Notes: generated from the sequence alone by a model not told the origin. Shown: positions 36,326 through 45,967, counted from the stretch's first letter. The stretch: 64,000 bases of DNA from Belnapia mucosa (GCF_016775475.1 NZ_JAEUXJ010000001.1:248001-312000); one strand, 5' to 3'. Numbers and translations are program-made.

Positions 36326-36357
36326 GCGGCCTCAGGCGGGGCTGCGGAAGCCCCGCC
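36320..36357. terminator. Two overlapping hairpins at the convergent Fe-ADH/EAL junction
   Basis: Hairpin A is GCCTGAG (36320–36326) and CTCAGGC (36331–36337) around a 4-nt loop, and it covers both stop codons. Hairpin B is GGCGGGGCT (36335–36343) and AGCCCCGCC (36349–36357), 9 bp around a 5-nt loop, inside the last codons of the EAL gene. They share three bases, so they exclude each other. Neither is followed by a T-run on either strand, so an intrinsic terminator is possible but not typical. Confidence 0.4.
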
Positions 36358-37207
36358 ACTGCCCATGCCATTCCGTCAACGCCTCGGCCGGGAGCGGCCG
36401 GCTGACCAGGTAGCCCTGGGCGTGATGCACGCCGAGTGCCCGCGCCGCCTGCCATAGCCGGCGGTCGGAGACGCCCTCGGCGATCACCTGCTTGCCCTGC
36501 CGGTTGGCCAGCCGCACCAGGCGCCGTACCTCGGACCGGGCATGGGCATCGCTCGGCAACCGCTCCACCAGCGACCGGTCCAGCTTGATGGCAGCGAAGG
36601 GCAGGCAGAACAGCCAACTCCGGTCATCATGCAGGATGACGTCATCCAGCAGCACCCGGTGCCCGGCCCGGCGCAGACGCAGCAATGCCCGGCGCAGGGC
36701 GGAGCGGTCGCGCACCTCGGTCGTCTCGGTCAGCTCCAGCGCCACCTGGGCCGGATGCAGGCCGCCCGCCCGCAAGGCCCGGCGCAACCAGGCCGGCAGG
36801 TCGGGCAGCAGCAGCTCCCCCAGCGGCAGGTTGACCGAGACCTTCAGCCGCAGCCGCTGCCAGAGCGGCGCCACTTCGGAAGCCGCCCGCGTCGCAACCA
36901 GCACCGACAGGTCGCGCGCCAGCCCGCTGCGCTCGGCCAGCGGGACGAAACGGGTGGGGGAGATCGGCACCGGCGGCCGGTGCCAGCGCGCCAGCGCCTC
37001 GACCATCACCGGGCGGCGGTCGGCCAGCCGCACGACCGGCTGGTAATGGACCTGCACCTCGCCATTGCACAGGCCTTCGGCCAGCGCCGCCGCATCCGCA
37101 TGGGGAACATGCGCCGTGCCCTGGGGGGACCGCAGCGGAAATTCCGCCAATACAGCCAGTGGCGGAGACAAGGGACGCAACATCGCGGGCCCGACCGCCA
37201 TCGTCAT
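36332..37207 (-). CDS. EAL-domain protein (cyclic-di-GMP phosphodiesterase family), atypical loop 6
   Basis: A 291-residue protein consisting of one EAL domain after about 45 unassigned residues. The signature is MVEALARWHRP (about residues 68–78). Further catalytic positions appear to be kept: Asn in KVSVNLPLGELLLP, Glu in VALELTETTEV, two Asp in RVLLDDVILHDD, Lys in AAIKLDRSLVERL, Glu in QVIAEGVSD and Gln in HAQGYLVSRPL. The loop that normally reads DDFG(T/A)G is DDVILHD instead, which may weaken Mg2+-dependent dimer activation. No GGDEF or sensory domain is attached. It may be a c-di-GMP sensor rather than an enzyme. Confidence 0.87.
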   Translation of the reverse strand: MTMAVGPAMLRPLSPPLAVLAEFPLRSPQGTAHVPHADAAALAEGLCNGEVQVHYQPVVRLADRRPVMVEALARWHRPPVPISPTRFVPLAERSGLARDLSVLVATRAASEVAPLWQRLRLKVSVNLPLGELLLPDLPAWLRRALRAGGLHPAQVALELTETTEVRDRSALRRALLRLRRAGHRVLLDDVILHDDRSWLFCLPFAAIKLDRSLVERLPSDAHARSEVRRLVRLANRQGKQVIAEGVSDRRLWQAARALGVHHAQGYLVSRPLPAEALTEWHGQWRGFRSPA

Positions 37208-37347
37208 GGGCTAGGCATCTTTCCGGTGACCTTGCATGACACGATACCGGGAGGGCTCGTCCAGCGCCATGGCCAATCGTCACGGGGGCGTAGTTTTATT
37301 GAGATTCACCCCTGATTCCCGCGCAATTCTCTCCGTTGCATCGGGCC

Positions 37348-39930
37348 TCACACACCGGCCGGGGCTTGGTTCCCCGGCCGCACCGGCGCCGGCGCCTCGC
37401 CGCGGCGCAGCCGGTTCTCCCCGGTAAACAGCACGATCGGCGCCGCGATGAAGACCGAGGAGGAGGCCGAGACCACGATCCCGAACAGCATCACCCAGGC
37501 GAAGCCCGCCAGCGTGTCGCCGCCGAACAGCGCCAGCGGCACCGCCGAGAGCAGCAGCGTCATGGAGGTGCCGAGCGAGCGGTTCAGCGTCTCGTTGATG
37601 GACTGGTCCACCAGCTGCCGCAGCGGCATCTGCTTGTACTTCCGCAGGTTCTCCCGCATACGGTCGAACACCACGACCTTGTCGTTGGCGGAGAAGCCGA
37701 TGACGGTGAGGATCGCCGCGACCGTGGTCAGGTTGAACTCCACGCCGAACAGCACCATGAAGCCAACGGTCTTTGTCGTATCAAGGATCAGCGTGACGAT
37801 GGCAGCGATGGCGAACTGCCATTCGAAGCGGAACCAGATGTAGATCAGCATCGCCAGCAGGCTGATCCCGAGCGCGATCATCCCGCCGAGGAAGAGCTCG
37901 TCCGAGACGCGGTTGCCCACCGCCTCGACGCGGAGGATGCGGGCGCCCGGCGCCACCTGCTCCACGCCGCCGCGCACCGCATTCACCGCCGCCTGGGTGC
38001 CGTTCTCGTCGCCCTGCACCGGCAGCCGCACCAGCACCGTCTCGGCATCGCCGAATTGCTGCAGCCCGACATCGCCGAGACCGAGGCCGGAGACCTTCGT
38101 CCGGAGCGCCGCCAGATCGGCCGGACCCTGGGTGCGGACCTCCATGACGATGCCGCCCTTGAAGTCGATTCCCTTCTGCAGCCCAGGGTAGAAAGCGCCG
38201 ATCAAAGACGCCGTCGACAGGATGGCCGAGACCAGCAGCCCCGCCCGCGCACCCTTCATGAAGGGGATATGCGTGACGTCCGGGATCAGCCGGAACAGCG
38301 GCCGCGCCATCCGGCCCCAGAAGCCGCGCCCATCCTCCAGCACCGGCAGAGCCTTCGGCCGGGTCCAGCGGTACCAGACGGAGACCATCAGCCGCACCAG
38401 CGTGGTCGCCGTCCACATCTGCACGATGGTGCCGATGGCGACCGTCACCGCGAAGCCCTTCACCGGCCCGCTGCCGAAGCCGTAGAGGCAGGCCATGGCG
38501 ATGAGGTTGGTCAGGTTGCTGTCCATGATCGTGCCGGAGGCCTTGGTGAAGCCCGCTTCCAGCGCGCTCAAGGGCGGGCGGCCGTTCTTCACCTCCTCGC
38601 GGATGCGCTCATTGATGAGGATATTCGCGTCGAGCGCGGTGCCGAGGGTCAGCACGATGCCGGCGATGCCCGGCAAGGTCAGCGTCGCCTCCATCACCGA
38701 CAGCGCGGCGAGGAGGAAGATGATGTTCACCAGCAGCGCCAGGTCGGCGAACCAGCCGAACAGGCCATAGGCGAAGCCCATATAGAGGAAGACGAAGGCC
38801 GCCCCGAGCGCCAGCGCCAGGATGCCGGCGCGGATCGCATCCGCCCCGAGCTCCGGCCCGACCGTCCGTTCCTCGATCACCGTCAGCGGCGCCGGCAGTG
38901 CGCCCGCGCGCAGCAGCACCGCTAGCTCATTGGCCGAACGGGCATCGAAGCTGCCGCTGATCTGGCCCCGGCCGCCGGTGATCGGCTCCCGGATGTTGGG
39001 GGCGGTGATGACCTTCTCGTCCAGCACGATGGCGAAGGGCCGGCCGACATTGGCCCGGGTCACGTCGGCGAAGCGCCGGGTGCCGGTGGAATCGAAGGTG
39101 AAGTTGACGACCCATTCGCCGGTGCGGTTGTCCTGCCCGGCGCGGGCATCGGTCAGGTTGGCGCCATCCACCTCGACCCGCCGCCGCACGGCGTAGCGGG
39201 TCGGCGGCTGGCCCGGCCGCGCCTCGCCATTCAGGAACATCACTCCCGGCGGCGGGGAGGGGGAGGCGGGGTTGGCGCTCTCATCCAGCAGGTGGAAGGT
39301 CATCCGCGCCGTCTGGCCGAGCAGCTGCTTGATCCGGTTCGGATCCTCGACACCCGGGAGCTGCACCAGGATGCGGCTCTGCCCCTGGCGGGCGATCAGC
39401 GCCTCCGAGACGCCGGTCTCGTCGATGCGGCGGCGGACGATCTCGATCGACTGCTCCACCGCGCCGGTCGCCTTGGCGCGCAGCCCGGCCTCGCTCAGCG
39501 TCGCGGTCACCTGGCCGTCGGGGGTCGTCGCCACCTCGATATCGGGCACCGTCGTGCCGAGGCTGGTCGGGATCTGGTTCGCCTGTTCCCGCAGCACCGC
39601 GACCGCCGCCTGCACCTGGCCGGGATCGCGCACGCGGAGGCCGACGCGCCGCTGCGCCGGCTCGGCGGCCAGGTTGACATAGCCGATATTGGCCGCCCGC
39701 AGCCGGCCCCGCGCGGCATCCGCCAGGCTCTCCAGCCTCTCCTTCACGACCGCGTCCATATCCACTTCGAGCAGCAGATAGGACCCGCCCCGCAGGTCGA
39801 GGCCGAGCGAGAATTGCCGGGCCCAGGAGGGGAGGGAGGATTTCGGGAAGAGATTGGGGGCGCAGAGCAGCACCCCGAGCAGGCAGACCGCCAGGATCGA
39901 CAGGGTCTTCCAGCGGGCGAAGAACATCAT
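37348..39930 (-). CDS. secDF: Protein translocase subunit SecDF (fused SecD–SecF)
   Basis: An 860-residue inner-membrane protein that uses the proton gradient to pull exported proteins through SecYEG. The SecD half has QFSLGLDLRGGSYLLLEVDM after the first helix, a large periplasmic P1 region (VRRRIDETGVSEALIARQGQ) and a six-helix block with LTLGTALDANILINERIREE. The SecF half starts after about residue 545, with GLQKGIDFKGGIVMEVRT and GFSANDKVVVFDRMRENLRK. Acidic residues used for proton movement in membrane helices (the Asp in LDANILI and in ANDKVVV) are present. Fusion into one chain is seen in several alphaproteobacteria. yajC is not adjacent in the window, and the upstream neighbour is divergent. 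Confidence 0.96.
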   Translation of the reverse strand: MMFFARWKTLSILAVCLLGVLLCAPNLFPKSSLPSWARQFSLGLDLRGGSYLLLEVDMDAVVKERLESLADAARGRLRAANIGYVNLAAEPAQRRVGLRVRDPGQVQAAVAVLREQANQIPTSLGTTVPDIEVATTPDGQVTATLSEAGLRAKATGAVEQSIEIVRRRIDETGVSEALIARQGQSRILVQLPGVEDPNRIKQLLGQTARMTFHLLDESANPASPSPPPGVMFLNGEARPGQPPTRYAVRRRVEVDGANLTDARAGQDNRTGEWVVNFTFDSTGTRRFADVTRANVGRPFAIVLDEKVITAPNIREPITGGRGQISGSFDARSANELAVLLRAGALPAPLTVIEERTVGPELGADAIRAGILALALGAAFVFLYMGFAYGLFGWFADLALLVNIIFLLAALSVMEATLTLPGIAGIVLTLGTALDANILINERIREEVKNGRPPLSALEAGFTKASGTIMDSNLTNLIAMACLYGFGSGPVKGFAVTVAIGTIVQMWTATTLVRLMVSVWYRWTRPKALPVLEDGRGFWGRMARPLFRLIPDVTHIPFMKGARAGLLVSAILSTASLIGAFYPGLQKGIDFKGGIVMEVRTQGPADLAALRTKVSGLGLGDVGLQQFGDAETVLVRLPVQGDENGTQAAVNAVRGGVEQVAPGARILRVEAVGNRVSDELFLGGMIALGISLLAMLIYIWFRFEWQFAIAAIVTLILDTTKTVGFMVLFGVEFNLTTVAAILTVIGFSANDKVVVFDRMRENLRKYKQMPLRQLVDQSINETLNRSLGTSMTLLLSAVPLALFGGDTLAGFAWVMLFGIVVSASSSVFIAAPIVLFTGENRLRRGEAPAPVRPGNQAPAGV

Positions 39931-40212
39931 GATACGGTGCTACTCATGGCACGGGACTATCCCGACCGGGGGCAGTGCCGGACCCCCCTGACGGGCGGGG
40001 CGGAATGTGACGATCACGCGCCCCCTATGCAACCCTGAGCCGCACGGAGGTGTTCAGGGGCGGAACGTGCAACCCCTGATTTGACGCCATGTCCCGTCAT
40101 GCCATCCTGACGTATACAGCGGCTTGCGCTTCCGCCCAGCGGCGCTACCTGCCTGAGGCAACCTTATCACCCTCCGGTTCCATCCGGCGGCCAGCGGAAT
40201 CGACACGTCGTC
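39931..40212. other. 282-bp divergent intergenic region with repeated CCCTGA words
   Basis: This is the longest non-coding stretch of the window, between secDF and the LOV kinase. CCCTGA appears at 39986, 40033 and 40074 on the + strand, and its complement TCAGGG at 40054–40059. The pair 40033/40054 forms a spaced inverted repeat. It must hold promoters for both genes, but I could not place −10/−35 boxes with good spacing. Confidence 0.4.
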
Positions 40213-42831
40213 ATGCCTGAATCCTCGGGGCGCGACATCCCCGGCAGCACCCCGACCGAACTCGCCGCCGAGCGCGCCCGCATCGGGGCGGAACTGCTCG
40301 GCCTCGATGCCAGCACGGACCCTTTCGTCGCCGCCGTGCGCGCCACGCGCATGCCGATGATCGTGACCAACCCCCGCCTGCCGGACAATCCCATTGCCTT
40401 CGCCAATGACGCCTTCTGCCGCCTGACCGGCTATCGGCGGGAGGAGGTGCTGGGCCGCAATTGCCGCTTTCTCCAGGGAGGCGGGACTGACCCGGAGGCC
40501 ATCCGCCGGATCTCCGCCGCCGTCGCCGCGGTCGAGCCGATCGAGATCGAGATCCGCAATTACCGCCGCGATGGCAGCCATTTCTGGAACCGGCTGCTGC
40601 TCGCCCCGGTGCGCGATGCGGCCGGGGGGCTGGCCTATTTCTTCGCCAGCCAGCTCGACGTCACCCGCGAGCGCGAGCGGCTGGAGGGACTCGAGAGCCA
40701 CAACGCCGCCCTCCTCGCGGAACTGAATGAAAGGCTCCGCTCGCTCGAGGAGAGCGAGGCGCGGCTGCGCTTCGCCACCGAGGCCGGCCAGCTCGGCATC
40801 TGGGAGCTGGCGCTGGATGTGCAGGCGCTCACCGCCTCGCCGCTTTGCCGCACCATCTTCGGCTTTGCCCATGACGCGCCGCTGACCTGGGACCTCCTCC
40901 GCGCCGCCACCCATCCCGAGGACCGGGTGCGGATGGAGGCGGCGCTGGCCCATAGCATCGCCACCGGCGAGGATTATGCGGTCGAATACCGGCTGCGCCG
41001 CCCGGATGGCCGGACCGGTTGGGTCGAGCTGCGCGCCCGCCTGGTCCGCGACCTGGCCGGCCGGCCGCTCCGCCTCGCCGGCACGGCGCGCGACATCACC
41101 GCCCGCAAGCAGGCCGAGGCCCGCGACCACGCGCTGCTCGAACTGGCCGACCGGGTCCGCGGCCTCGATGCGCCGGAGGAGATCGGCCTGGCCGCCGGCG
41201 CCGTCCTCGGCCGCACCCTCGGCGTCGCCCGCGCCGGCTATGGCAGCATCGATCCCGGCACCGGGGTACTGACGATCGAATGCGCCTGGGCCGCCCCCGG
41301 CATTGCTGCCATGGTCGGCCAGCACCGGCTGCACGACTATGGCAGCTTCATCGAGGCGCTGACCCGTGGCGAGACGGTGGTCATCACCGATGCCGCCGCC
41401 GACCCCCGCACTGCGTCACGGGCCGAGATATTGCGTGCTGCCGCGGCCATGGCCCTGATCAACATCCCGATCGCCGAGCGCAATGGCCGGATCGGCCTGC
41501 TCTTTATCAACCACCCGACCCCGCGCGATTGGCTGCCGGAGGAGCTGGCCTTCGCCCGCGAGGTTGCCGAGCGCACCCGTCTGGTCGTCGCCCGCCGCCG
41601 GGCAGAGCGGGACCTGCGAAGCCTGGCCGAAACGCTGGAATCCCAGGTCGCCGCCCGCACCGAGGCGCTGATGGAGGCCGAGGCGGCGCTCCGCCAGTCG
41701 CAGAAGATGGAGGCGGTCGGCCAGCTCACCGGCGGCCTGGCGCATGATTTTAACAACCTCCTCGCCGGGATCGTCGGCAGCCTCGAACTGATGAAGGCCC
41801 GCATCGCCCAGGGCCGCCTGCCGGAGGTGCAGCGCTACCTCACCGCGGCCCGCGGCGCCGCCGACCGCGCCGCGGCCCTGACCCACCGGCTGCTCGCCTT
41901 CTCCCGCCGGCAGACGCTGGAGCCGAAGCCCACCGATGCGAACCGTCTCGTCGCCGGGATGGAGGAGCTGGTGCGCCGAACCGTCGGCCCCGCCATCGCG
42001 GTCGAGGTCCATGCCGGGGAGGGGCTTTGGACTGTCATGGTCGATCGCAGCCAGCTGGAGAATGCGCTGCTCAATCTCTGCATCAATGCACGCGATGCCA
42101 TGCCGGATGGCGGGCGGCTGGTGATCGAGACCGCCAACCGCCAGCTCGATCCCCGGACGGCGGCGGGCCGTGACCTGCCGCCCGGCGATTATGTCGCGCT
42201 GCGGGTCGGCGATACCGGCACCGGCATGCCGCCCGATGTCATCGCCAAGGCCTTCGACCCCTTCTTCACCACCAAACCGCTCGGCCAGGGCACCGGGCTC
42301 GGCCTGTCGATGATCTATGGCTTCGCCCGGCAATCCGGCGGCCAGGTCCGCATCCGCTCCGAGGTCGGGCGGGGCACGGTGGTCTCGCTCTACCTGCCGC
42401 GCCATCTCGGCCCTTCGGAGACGGCCGAGGCACCCTCCGCCGCCGAGGCGCGACCGGGGGCCGGGGAGACGGTCCTCGTCGTCGATGACGAGCCGACCAT
42501 CCGCATGCTCGTCCTCGATGTGCTGGAGGAGCTGGGCTATGCGCCGATCGAGGCCGAGGATGGCGCCGCGGGCCTGCGCATCTTGCGGTCGGAGGCGCGG
42601 GTCGACCTGCTGGTCACCGATGTCGGCCTGCCGGGCGGGATGAATGGCCGGCAGCTGGCCGATGCCGGACGGGCGCTGCGGCCGGAGCTGCGCGTCCTCT
42701 TCATCACCGGCTATGCCGAGACGGCGGTGATGGGCGAGGGCCGGCTCGAGCCGGGGATGCATGTGCTGACCAAGCCCTTCGCCATGGAGATGCTCGCCAA
42801 CCGGATCCGGGAGCTGATCGAGGCGCGCTGA
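40213..42831 (+). CDS. LOV-domain hybrid histidine kinase (LOV–PAS–GAF–HisKA–HATPase–REC)
   Basis: An 872-residue cytoplasmic blue-light sensor candidate. Residues about 38–155 form a LOV domain with the canonical flavin motif GRNCRFLQGG; the photoactive cysteine is C84. NPIAFANDAFCRLTGY and NYRRDGSHFWNRLLLAPV are also LOV hallmarks. A PAS domain (about 180–300), a GAF domain (about 310–455) and a coiled linker follow. The phosphoacceptor is H511 in GGLAHDFNNLLAGIVG. The ATPase N-box is LLNLCINARDAMPDGGR, and its G-boxes are GDTGTGMPP and GQGTGLGLSMIYGFARQSGG. The C-terminal receiver (about 750–870) has D803 in LLVTDVGLPGG. No cognate output regulator lies next to it. Light sensing is inferred from the motif. 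Confidence 0.93.
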   Translation: MPESSGRDIPGSTPTELAAERARIGAELLGLDASTDPFVAAVRATRMPMIVTNPRLPDNPIAFANDAFCRLTGYRREEVLGRNCRFLQGGGTDPEAIRRISAAVAAVEPIEIEIRNYRRDGSHFWNRLLLAPVRDAAGGLAYFFASQLDVTRERERLEGLESHNAALLAELNERLRSLEESEARLRFATEAGQLGIWELALDVQALTASPLCRTIFGFAHDAPLTWDLLRAATHPEDRVRMEAALAHSIATGEDYAVEYRLRRPDGRTGWVELRARLVRDLAGRPLRLAGTARDITARKQAEARDHALLELADRVRGLDAPEEIGLAAGAVLGRTLGVARAGYGSIDPGTGVLTIECAWAAPGIAAMVGQHRLHDYGSFIEALTRGETVVITDAAADPRTASRAEILRAAAAMALINIPIAERNGRIGLLFINHPTPRDWLPEELAFAREVAERTRLVVARRRAERDLRSLAETLESQVAARTEALMEAEAALRQSQKMEAVGQLTGGLAHDFNNLLAGIVGSLELMKARIAQGRLPEVQRYLTAARGAADRAAALTHRLLAFSRRQTLEPKPTDANRLVAGMEELVRRTVGPAIAVEVHAGEGLWTVMVDRSQLENALLNLCINARDAMPDGGRLVIETANRQLDPRTAAGRDLPPGDYVALRVGDTGTGMPPDVIAKAFDPFFTTKPLGQGTGLGLSMIYGFARQSGGQVRIRSEVGRGTVVSLYLPRHLGPSETAEAPSAAEARPGAGETVLVVDDEPTIRMLVLDVLEELGYAPIEAEDGAAGLRILRSEARVDLLVTDVGLPGGMNGRQLADAGRALRPELRVLFITGYAETAVMGEGRLEPGMHVLTKPFAMEMLANRIRELIEAR

Positions 42832-42885
42832 CCGCCCGGCCGGGGGCTGCTACAAGCGCGGCCCGAATCAGGGGGTATCCGCGCC

Positions 42886-43818
42886 ATGGCCATCCGCATC
42901 GGCGTCCTCGGCACCGGCCATTTCGGCCGCTTCCACGCGCTGAAGCTCGCCGCCCGCGGCGTGCTGTCGGGCATCCATGATGCCGACCCGGCCCGCGCCG
43001 CCGCCATCGCCGCCGAGACCGGCGCCCCGGCCCTGGCGCCGGAGGCGCTGCTCGATGCCTCGGACGCCGTCATCGTCGCGGTGCCGACCGCCTGGCACCA
43101 TGACTATGCGATGCAGGCCATCAGGGCCGGCCGGCATGTGTTCATCGAGAAGCCGATCGCGGCGACGCTCGATCAGGGGCGCGCGCTGGTCGAGGCCGCC
43201 CGCGCCGCCGGGCTCGTCCTGCAGACCGGGCATATCGAGCGCTATTCGGCCGCCATCCGCACCCTCCGCGCCAGCGGCGCCGGGGAGGGCGCGCGGAGCT
43301 TCGAGGCGACGCGCGTCGCCCCCTTCCGGCCGCGCAGCCTCGATGTCTCCGTGGTACTGGACCTGATGATCCATGACCTCGACCTGGTCCTCAGCCTCGC
43401 CGCCACGCCGCTGGCGGAGGTGCGGGCGGTGGGCGCCCGGGTGATGTCCGACCACCCGGATTTCGCCGTGGCGCATCTCCGCTTCGAGGGCGGCGCGGCG
43501 GCCACCATCACCGCCAGCCGGGTCAGCGTCGGGATGGAGCGGCGCCTGCGCATCCTCGGCCATGCCGGGGAAACGCGGGTCGATTTCCTCGCCCGCAGCC
43601 TGGAGCGGGTGCATCCCGGCGGGGCAGAGCCGGTCGAGACCATGCCCGGCTGGGGCATCACCCGCGCCACCTGGACCGAGCATGACAGCCTGGAGGCCGA
43701 GCAGGCGGCCTTCATCGCCAGCATCGAGACGGGGGCGCCAGTCGAGGCGAGCGGGGAGGTGGGGCTGGCGGCGCTGGATGCGGCGCTGCGGGTGGAGGCA
43801 GCGATCGCGGCGGGGTAG
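42886..43818 (+). CDS. Gfo/Idh/MocA oxidoreductase, UDP-N-acetylglucosamine 3-dehydrogenase (GnnA)-like
   Basis: A 310-residue NAD(P)-dependent dehydrogenase, with no leader. The nucleotide motif is [20 protein letters not shown], and the catalytic Lys motif is [35 protein letters not shown] and [20 protein letters not shown] strongly resemble the group that includes GnnA, which makes the 3-keto precursor of 3-amino lipid A sugars. The partner transaminase GnnB and lpx genes are not present here, so that role is only suggested. The gene stands 54 bp after the LOV kinase on the same strand and 65 bp before acuI. Confidence 0.85.
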   Translation: MAIRIGVLGTGHFGRFHALKLAARGVLSGIHDADPARAAAIAAETGAPALAPEALLDASDAVIVAVPTAWHHDYAMQAIRAGRHVFIEKPIAATLDQGRALVEAARAAGLVLQTGHIERYSAAIRTLRASGAGEGARSFEATRVAPFRPRSLDVSVVLDLMIHDLDLVLSLAATPLAEVRAVGARVMSDHPDFAVAHLRFEGGAAATITASRVSVGMERRLRILGHAGETRVDFLARSLERVHPGGAEPVETMPGWGITRATWTEHDSLEAEQAAFIASIETGAPVEASGEVGLAALDAALRVEAAIAAG

Positions 43819-43883
43819 CGGGGGTTGGCTTTCATGGGGCGGCGCGCGACGCTGGGGCGCGGTCCCCATGCCAGGAGTTCCGG

Positions 43884-44876
43884 ATGTTCGATGCCGTCTT
43901 GATCGAGAAGGGTGACCAAGGGTCGCGCGCCAGTCTGACGACGCTCGAGGAGGACCGCCTCCCGCCGGGCGACGTCACCCTCCGCGTCGCCTGGTCGACC
44001 CTGAACTACAAGGATGCCCTCGCCATCACCGGCAAGGGCCCCGTGGTCCGCAGCTTCCCCATGGTCCCCGGCATCGACCTCGCCGGCATCGTCGAGCAGT
44101 CGGACAACCCTGGCTACAAGCCGGGCGACAAGGTCGTGCTGAATGGCTGGGGCGTCGGCGAGACCCATTGGGGCGGGCTGGCCGGCAAGGCGCGGCTGAA
44201 GGGCGACTGGCTCGTCCCGCTGCAATCGCCCTTCACCCTCCGCCAGGCGATGGCGATCGGCACCGCGGGCTATACCGCCATGCTCTGCGTCATGGCGCTG
44301 GAGCGGCATGGCGTCACGCCGGATGCGGGCGAGGTCCTGGTCACCGGCGCCGCCGGCGGGGTCGGCAGTGTCGCGGTCGCCCTGCTGGCGAAGCTCGGCT
44401 ACCGCGTGGTGGCGATGACCGGGCGGCGGGAGGAGGCCGATTATCTGACGACGCTCGGCGCAGGGGAGGTCATCGACCGCGGGGACTACACCCAGCCGGG
44501 CAAGCCCCTGGCCCGCGAACGCTGGGCCGGTGCCGTGGATGTGGTCGGTGGCCAGGTCCTGGCGAATATCTGCGCGGCGATGCGCTACCGGGGCACGGTC
44601 GCTGCCTGCGGGCTGGCCGGCGGCATGGCGCTGCCCGCCACCGTCGCGCCCTTCATCCTGCGCGGCGTGACGCTGGCGGGCATCGACAGCGTGATGTGCC
44701 CGCGGGCCGAGCGCCTGGAGGCCTGGCGCCGCCTCGCCAGCGACCTCGACCCCGGCAAGCTCGACGCGCTCACCCGGGAGGTCCCGCTGGCCGATGTCAT
44801 CCCAACGACCGATCTCCTCATGGCCGGCCAGGTCCGCGGCCGGATCATCGTCCCGGTCAACCCTGACGCCGGTTGA
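43884..44876 (+). CDS. acuI: Acrylyl-CoA reductase family (AcuI/YhdH) quinone-oxidoreductase-like MDR protein
   Basis: A 330-residue NADPH-dependent medium-chain reductase that in characterised relatives reduces acryloyl-CoA to propionyl-CoA, removing a toxic electrophile. Family marks are [73 protein letters not shown] and the nucleotide motif [40 protein letters not shown] is diagnostic for the YhdH/AcuI group. There are no zinc-binding Cys sets. AGGAG precedes the ATG. The AhpD-like gene follows after 36 bp; joint detoxification is possible. Confidence 0.93.
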   Translation: MFDAVLIEKGDQGSRASLTTLEEDRLPPGDVTLRVAWSTLNYKDALAITGKGPVVRSFPMVPGIDLAGIVEQSDNPGYKPGDKVVLNGWGVGETHWGGLAGKARLKGDWLVPLQSPFTLRQAMAIGTAGYTAMLCVMALERHGVTPDAGEVLVTGAAGGVGSVAVALLAKLGYRVVAMTGRREEADYLTTLGAGEVIDRGDYTQPGKPLARERWAGAVDVVGGQVLANICAAMRYRGTVAACGLAGGMALPATVAPFILRGVTLAGIDSVMCPRAERLEAWRRLASDLDPGKLDALTREVPLADVIPTTDLLMAGQVRGRIIVPVNPDAG

Positions 44877-44912
44877 GTGCCGCCCGGCCCAATTCCAGAC
44901 GAAGGTGACGCG

Positions 44913-45491
44913 ATGTCCGCGCAGGCCCCACTCCCGATCAGCCGCTTTCCCGTCCCCACGCTCGGGGAGCTGCCGGAGGATATCCGCGAGCGGCTCCTCC
45001 TCGTGCAGGAGAAGGCCGGCTTCATTCCGAATGTCTTCCTCGTCCTCGCGCATCGGCCCGAGGAATTCCGCGCCTTCATGGCCTATCACGACGCCCTGAT
45101 GGACAAGCCCGGCGTCCTGACCAAGGCCGAGCGCGAGATGATCGTGGTGACGACCAGCAACGCCAACCAGTGCCAGTATTGCGTCGTGGCGCATGGCGCC
45201 ATCCTGCGGATCCGGGCGAAGAACCCGCTCATCGCCGATCAGGTCGCCATCAACTACCGCAAGGCCGATATCACGCCGCGGCAGAAGGCGATGCTGGACT
45301 TCGCCATGAAGGTCGCCTTCGAGGCCTATGCGGTGGGCGATGACGACCTCGCCACCCTGGCGCAGCACGGCCTGGGCCAGGAGGAGGCCTGGGACATCGC
45401 AGCGATCGCAGCCTTCTTCGGCATGTCGAACCGCATGGCGAATGTCACCAGCATGCGGCCGAACGACGAATTTTACACCATGGGCCGATAG
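44913..45491 (+). CDS. Peroxidase-related enzyme (AhpD-like/CMD family)
   Basis: A 192-residue all-helical protein of the carboxymuconolactone decarboxylase/AhpD fold. The redox motif is C-x-x-C in SNANQCQYCVVAHGAILRIR, with the downstream His of the AhpD relay. FIPNVFLVLAHRPEEFRAFM and VLTKAEREMIVVTTS are typical of the 'peroxidase-related' subgroup, and the C-terminal AIAAFFGMSNRMANVTSMRP fits. The ATG at 44913 is preceded by GAAGGTGACG; a start 12 codons upstream is possible but lacks support. It follows acuI closely. The physiological reductant is not encoded nearby. Confidence 0.9.
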   Translation: MSAQAPLPISRFPVPTLGELPEDIRERLLLVQEKAGFIPNVFLVLAHRPEEFRAFMAYHDALMDKPGVLTKAEREMIVVTTSNANQCQYCVVAHGAILRIRAKNPLIADQVAINYRKADITPRQKAMLDFAMKVAFEAYAVGDDDLATLAQHGLGQEEAWDIAAIAAFFGMSNRMANVTSMRPNDEFYTMGR

Positions 45492-45663
45492 GCAGCCCTC
45501 ATGGAGGGCCATGCGGCGATCGGGCTGGGGGTGGGGGCGAGACGGCGCCTGCCCCAACCTCCTCGATCCTGCATCACACGCTGGCAAGGCCGAGCCAGGT
45601 AAATCTTCCCTTAGCCAGTTTCGGCCAGACATCCGTGAACTGGATCGGGGCGCTTCGACTGGC

Positions 45664-45921
45664 ATGGCGAGATTTTATTTCGACGCCGAGATCAAGGGCG
45701 CGCTGTTCCAGGACGAAGAGGGCCAGGATCTTCGGGACCACGAAGCCGCCCGGGACGAAGTCGTCCTGACCTTGTCGGAAATGGCGCGCGGTTTGCCGGG
45801 AAGTGGCTCGGACCGGGACAGTCTCGTCATCCTCGTGCGGGACGAGACCGGAAGGCCGATTCTCTCGGCCAGCCTGTCCCTGGAGGTGGAATGGAAGGAT
45901 GGGGCCGGGCCGCAGCGTTGA
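45664..45921 (+). CDS. DUF6894 family small protein
   Basis: An 85-residue protein beginning MARFYFDAEIKGALFQDEEG and continuing QDLRDHEAARDEVVLTLSEM. This 'RFYFD…D.EG…L.D..AAR.E' layout is that of the small DUF6894 proteins frequent in Methylobacterium, Bradyrhizobium and Acetobacteraceae. The C-terminal half is two strands, SLVILVRDETGRPILSASLS. Function unknown. It stands 172 bp after the AhpD-like gene and 156 bp before the Crp/Fnr gene, with its own upstream region. Confidence 0.8.
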   Translation: MARFYFDAEIKGALFQDEEGQDLRDHEAARDEVVLTLSEMARGLPGSGSDRDSLVILVRDETGRPILSASLSLEVEWKDGAGPQR

Positions 45922-45967
45922 ACGACACGCGGCCGTGATCGGCTGACGACTGTACGGACCTTACATC

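Noticed and set aside
40081..40118. TTGACG followed by TATAC as a housekeeping promoter for the LOV kinase
   Set aside because: The spacing is about 26 bp, far from the usual 17.
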